Assembly (NCBI GenBank): GCA_964406095.1
Contig: CAYOQJ010000106.1
Location: 1 to 5,379 of the forward strand
Source of the DNA: M55B167 sp964406095
GTDB taxonomy: Bacteria > Verrucomicrobiota > Kiritimatiellia > RFP12 > UBA1067
Length of the DNA: 5,379 nucleotides
Direction: 5' to 3'
Position numbers and translations under genes: made by a program. Positions 5,323-5,379 of this stretch are shown in pieces. The notes under the pieces were generated by a model that had not been told where the DNA came from, did no database searches, and worked only from the letters and a program-made list of their open reading frames with translations. Each line of letters opens with the position of its first letter. Position 1 is the first letter of the stretch.

Positions 5323-5379
5323 TTTTAAACCGCAAGGAACAAAGAGAAGATTAAAGGAAGAGCTTCGGGTACTCTGCGC
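5322..5379 (+). repeat. 58-nt direct repeat, right copy (cut by window end)
   Basis: Same orientation as bases 1-58, identical at 56 of 58 positions. It is cut off by the window end, so whether the foldbacks and tandem arrays that follow the left copy also follow here cannot be seen. Confidence 0.9.

Noticed and set aside
5027..5335. 102-codon open frame on the minus strand, rich in STFHLPP-like heptads
   Set aside because: The periodic peptide is simply the 7-bp DNA array read in three phases, and the rest lies antisense to the DUF2723 gene.
1..5379. Circular plasmid or phage with terminal redundancy
   Set aside because: The end repeats differ at two positions and no replication, packaging or mobilisation gene is present.

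Overview
This window holds three genes, all on the + strand, set among unusually repeat-rich intergenic DNA. Two encode integral-membrane glycosyltransferases of the GT-C fold: a PMT/GT39-like protein at 387-2600 and a DUF2723-type protein at 3692-5200. The third is a NeuD/PglD-like hexapeptide acyltransferase at 2614-3234. Together they suggest cell-envelope glycan or glycolipid decoration using polyprenyl-phosphate sugars. No rRNA, tRNA, transposase, CRISPR array or phage gene is visible.

Layout. Bases 1-386 carry no gene. They hold one copy of a 58-nt repeat, a 7-bp tandem array, two larger foldback structures, a 9-bp tandem array, two back-to-back triloop hairpins and half of a structured repeat. 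The first two genes follow, 13 bp apart with good ribosome binding sites, so they are probably co-transcribed. Bases 3235-3691 again carry no gene. They contain a G-rich tract touching the acyltransferase stop codon, 8-bp and 9-bp tandem arrays, CGCGAA palindromes, and two head-opposed hairpin elements whose stems differ but stay complementary around an identical 11-nt core. The DUF2723 gene then starts at a TTG codon. After it come a run of ten G, eleven uninterrupted 7-bp units, and a second copy of the 58-nt repeat that runs off the window end.

Organism. A bacterium, because of Shine-Dalgarno motifs, short operon spacing and bacterial envelope enzyme families. GT-C transferases between dense dispersed short repeats resemble what I would expect from large-genome PVC-group bacteria such as Kiritimatiellota or Lentisphaerota, probably from a metagenome. 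This is inference from overall character, not from a marker gene. The window begins and ends inside the same repeat, as a contig broken at a dispersed repeat would.

Novelty. The genes belong to recognisable families. The least explained signal is the paired, compensatory-changing hairpin element at 3447-3585 with a half copy upstream of the first gene. It is built like a REP/BIME unit, but I do not recognise its conserved core.
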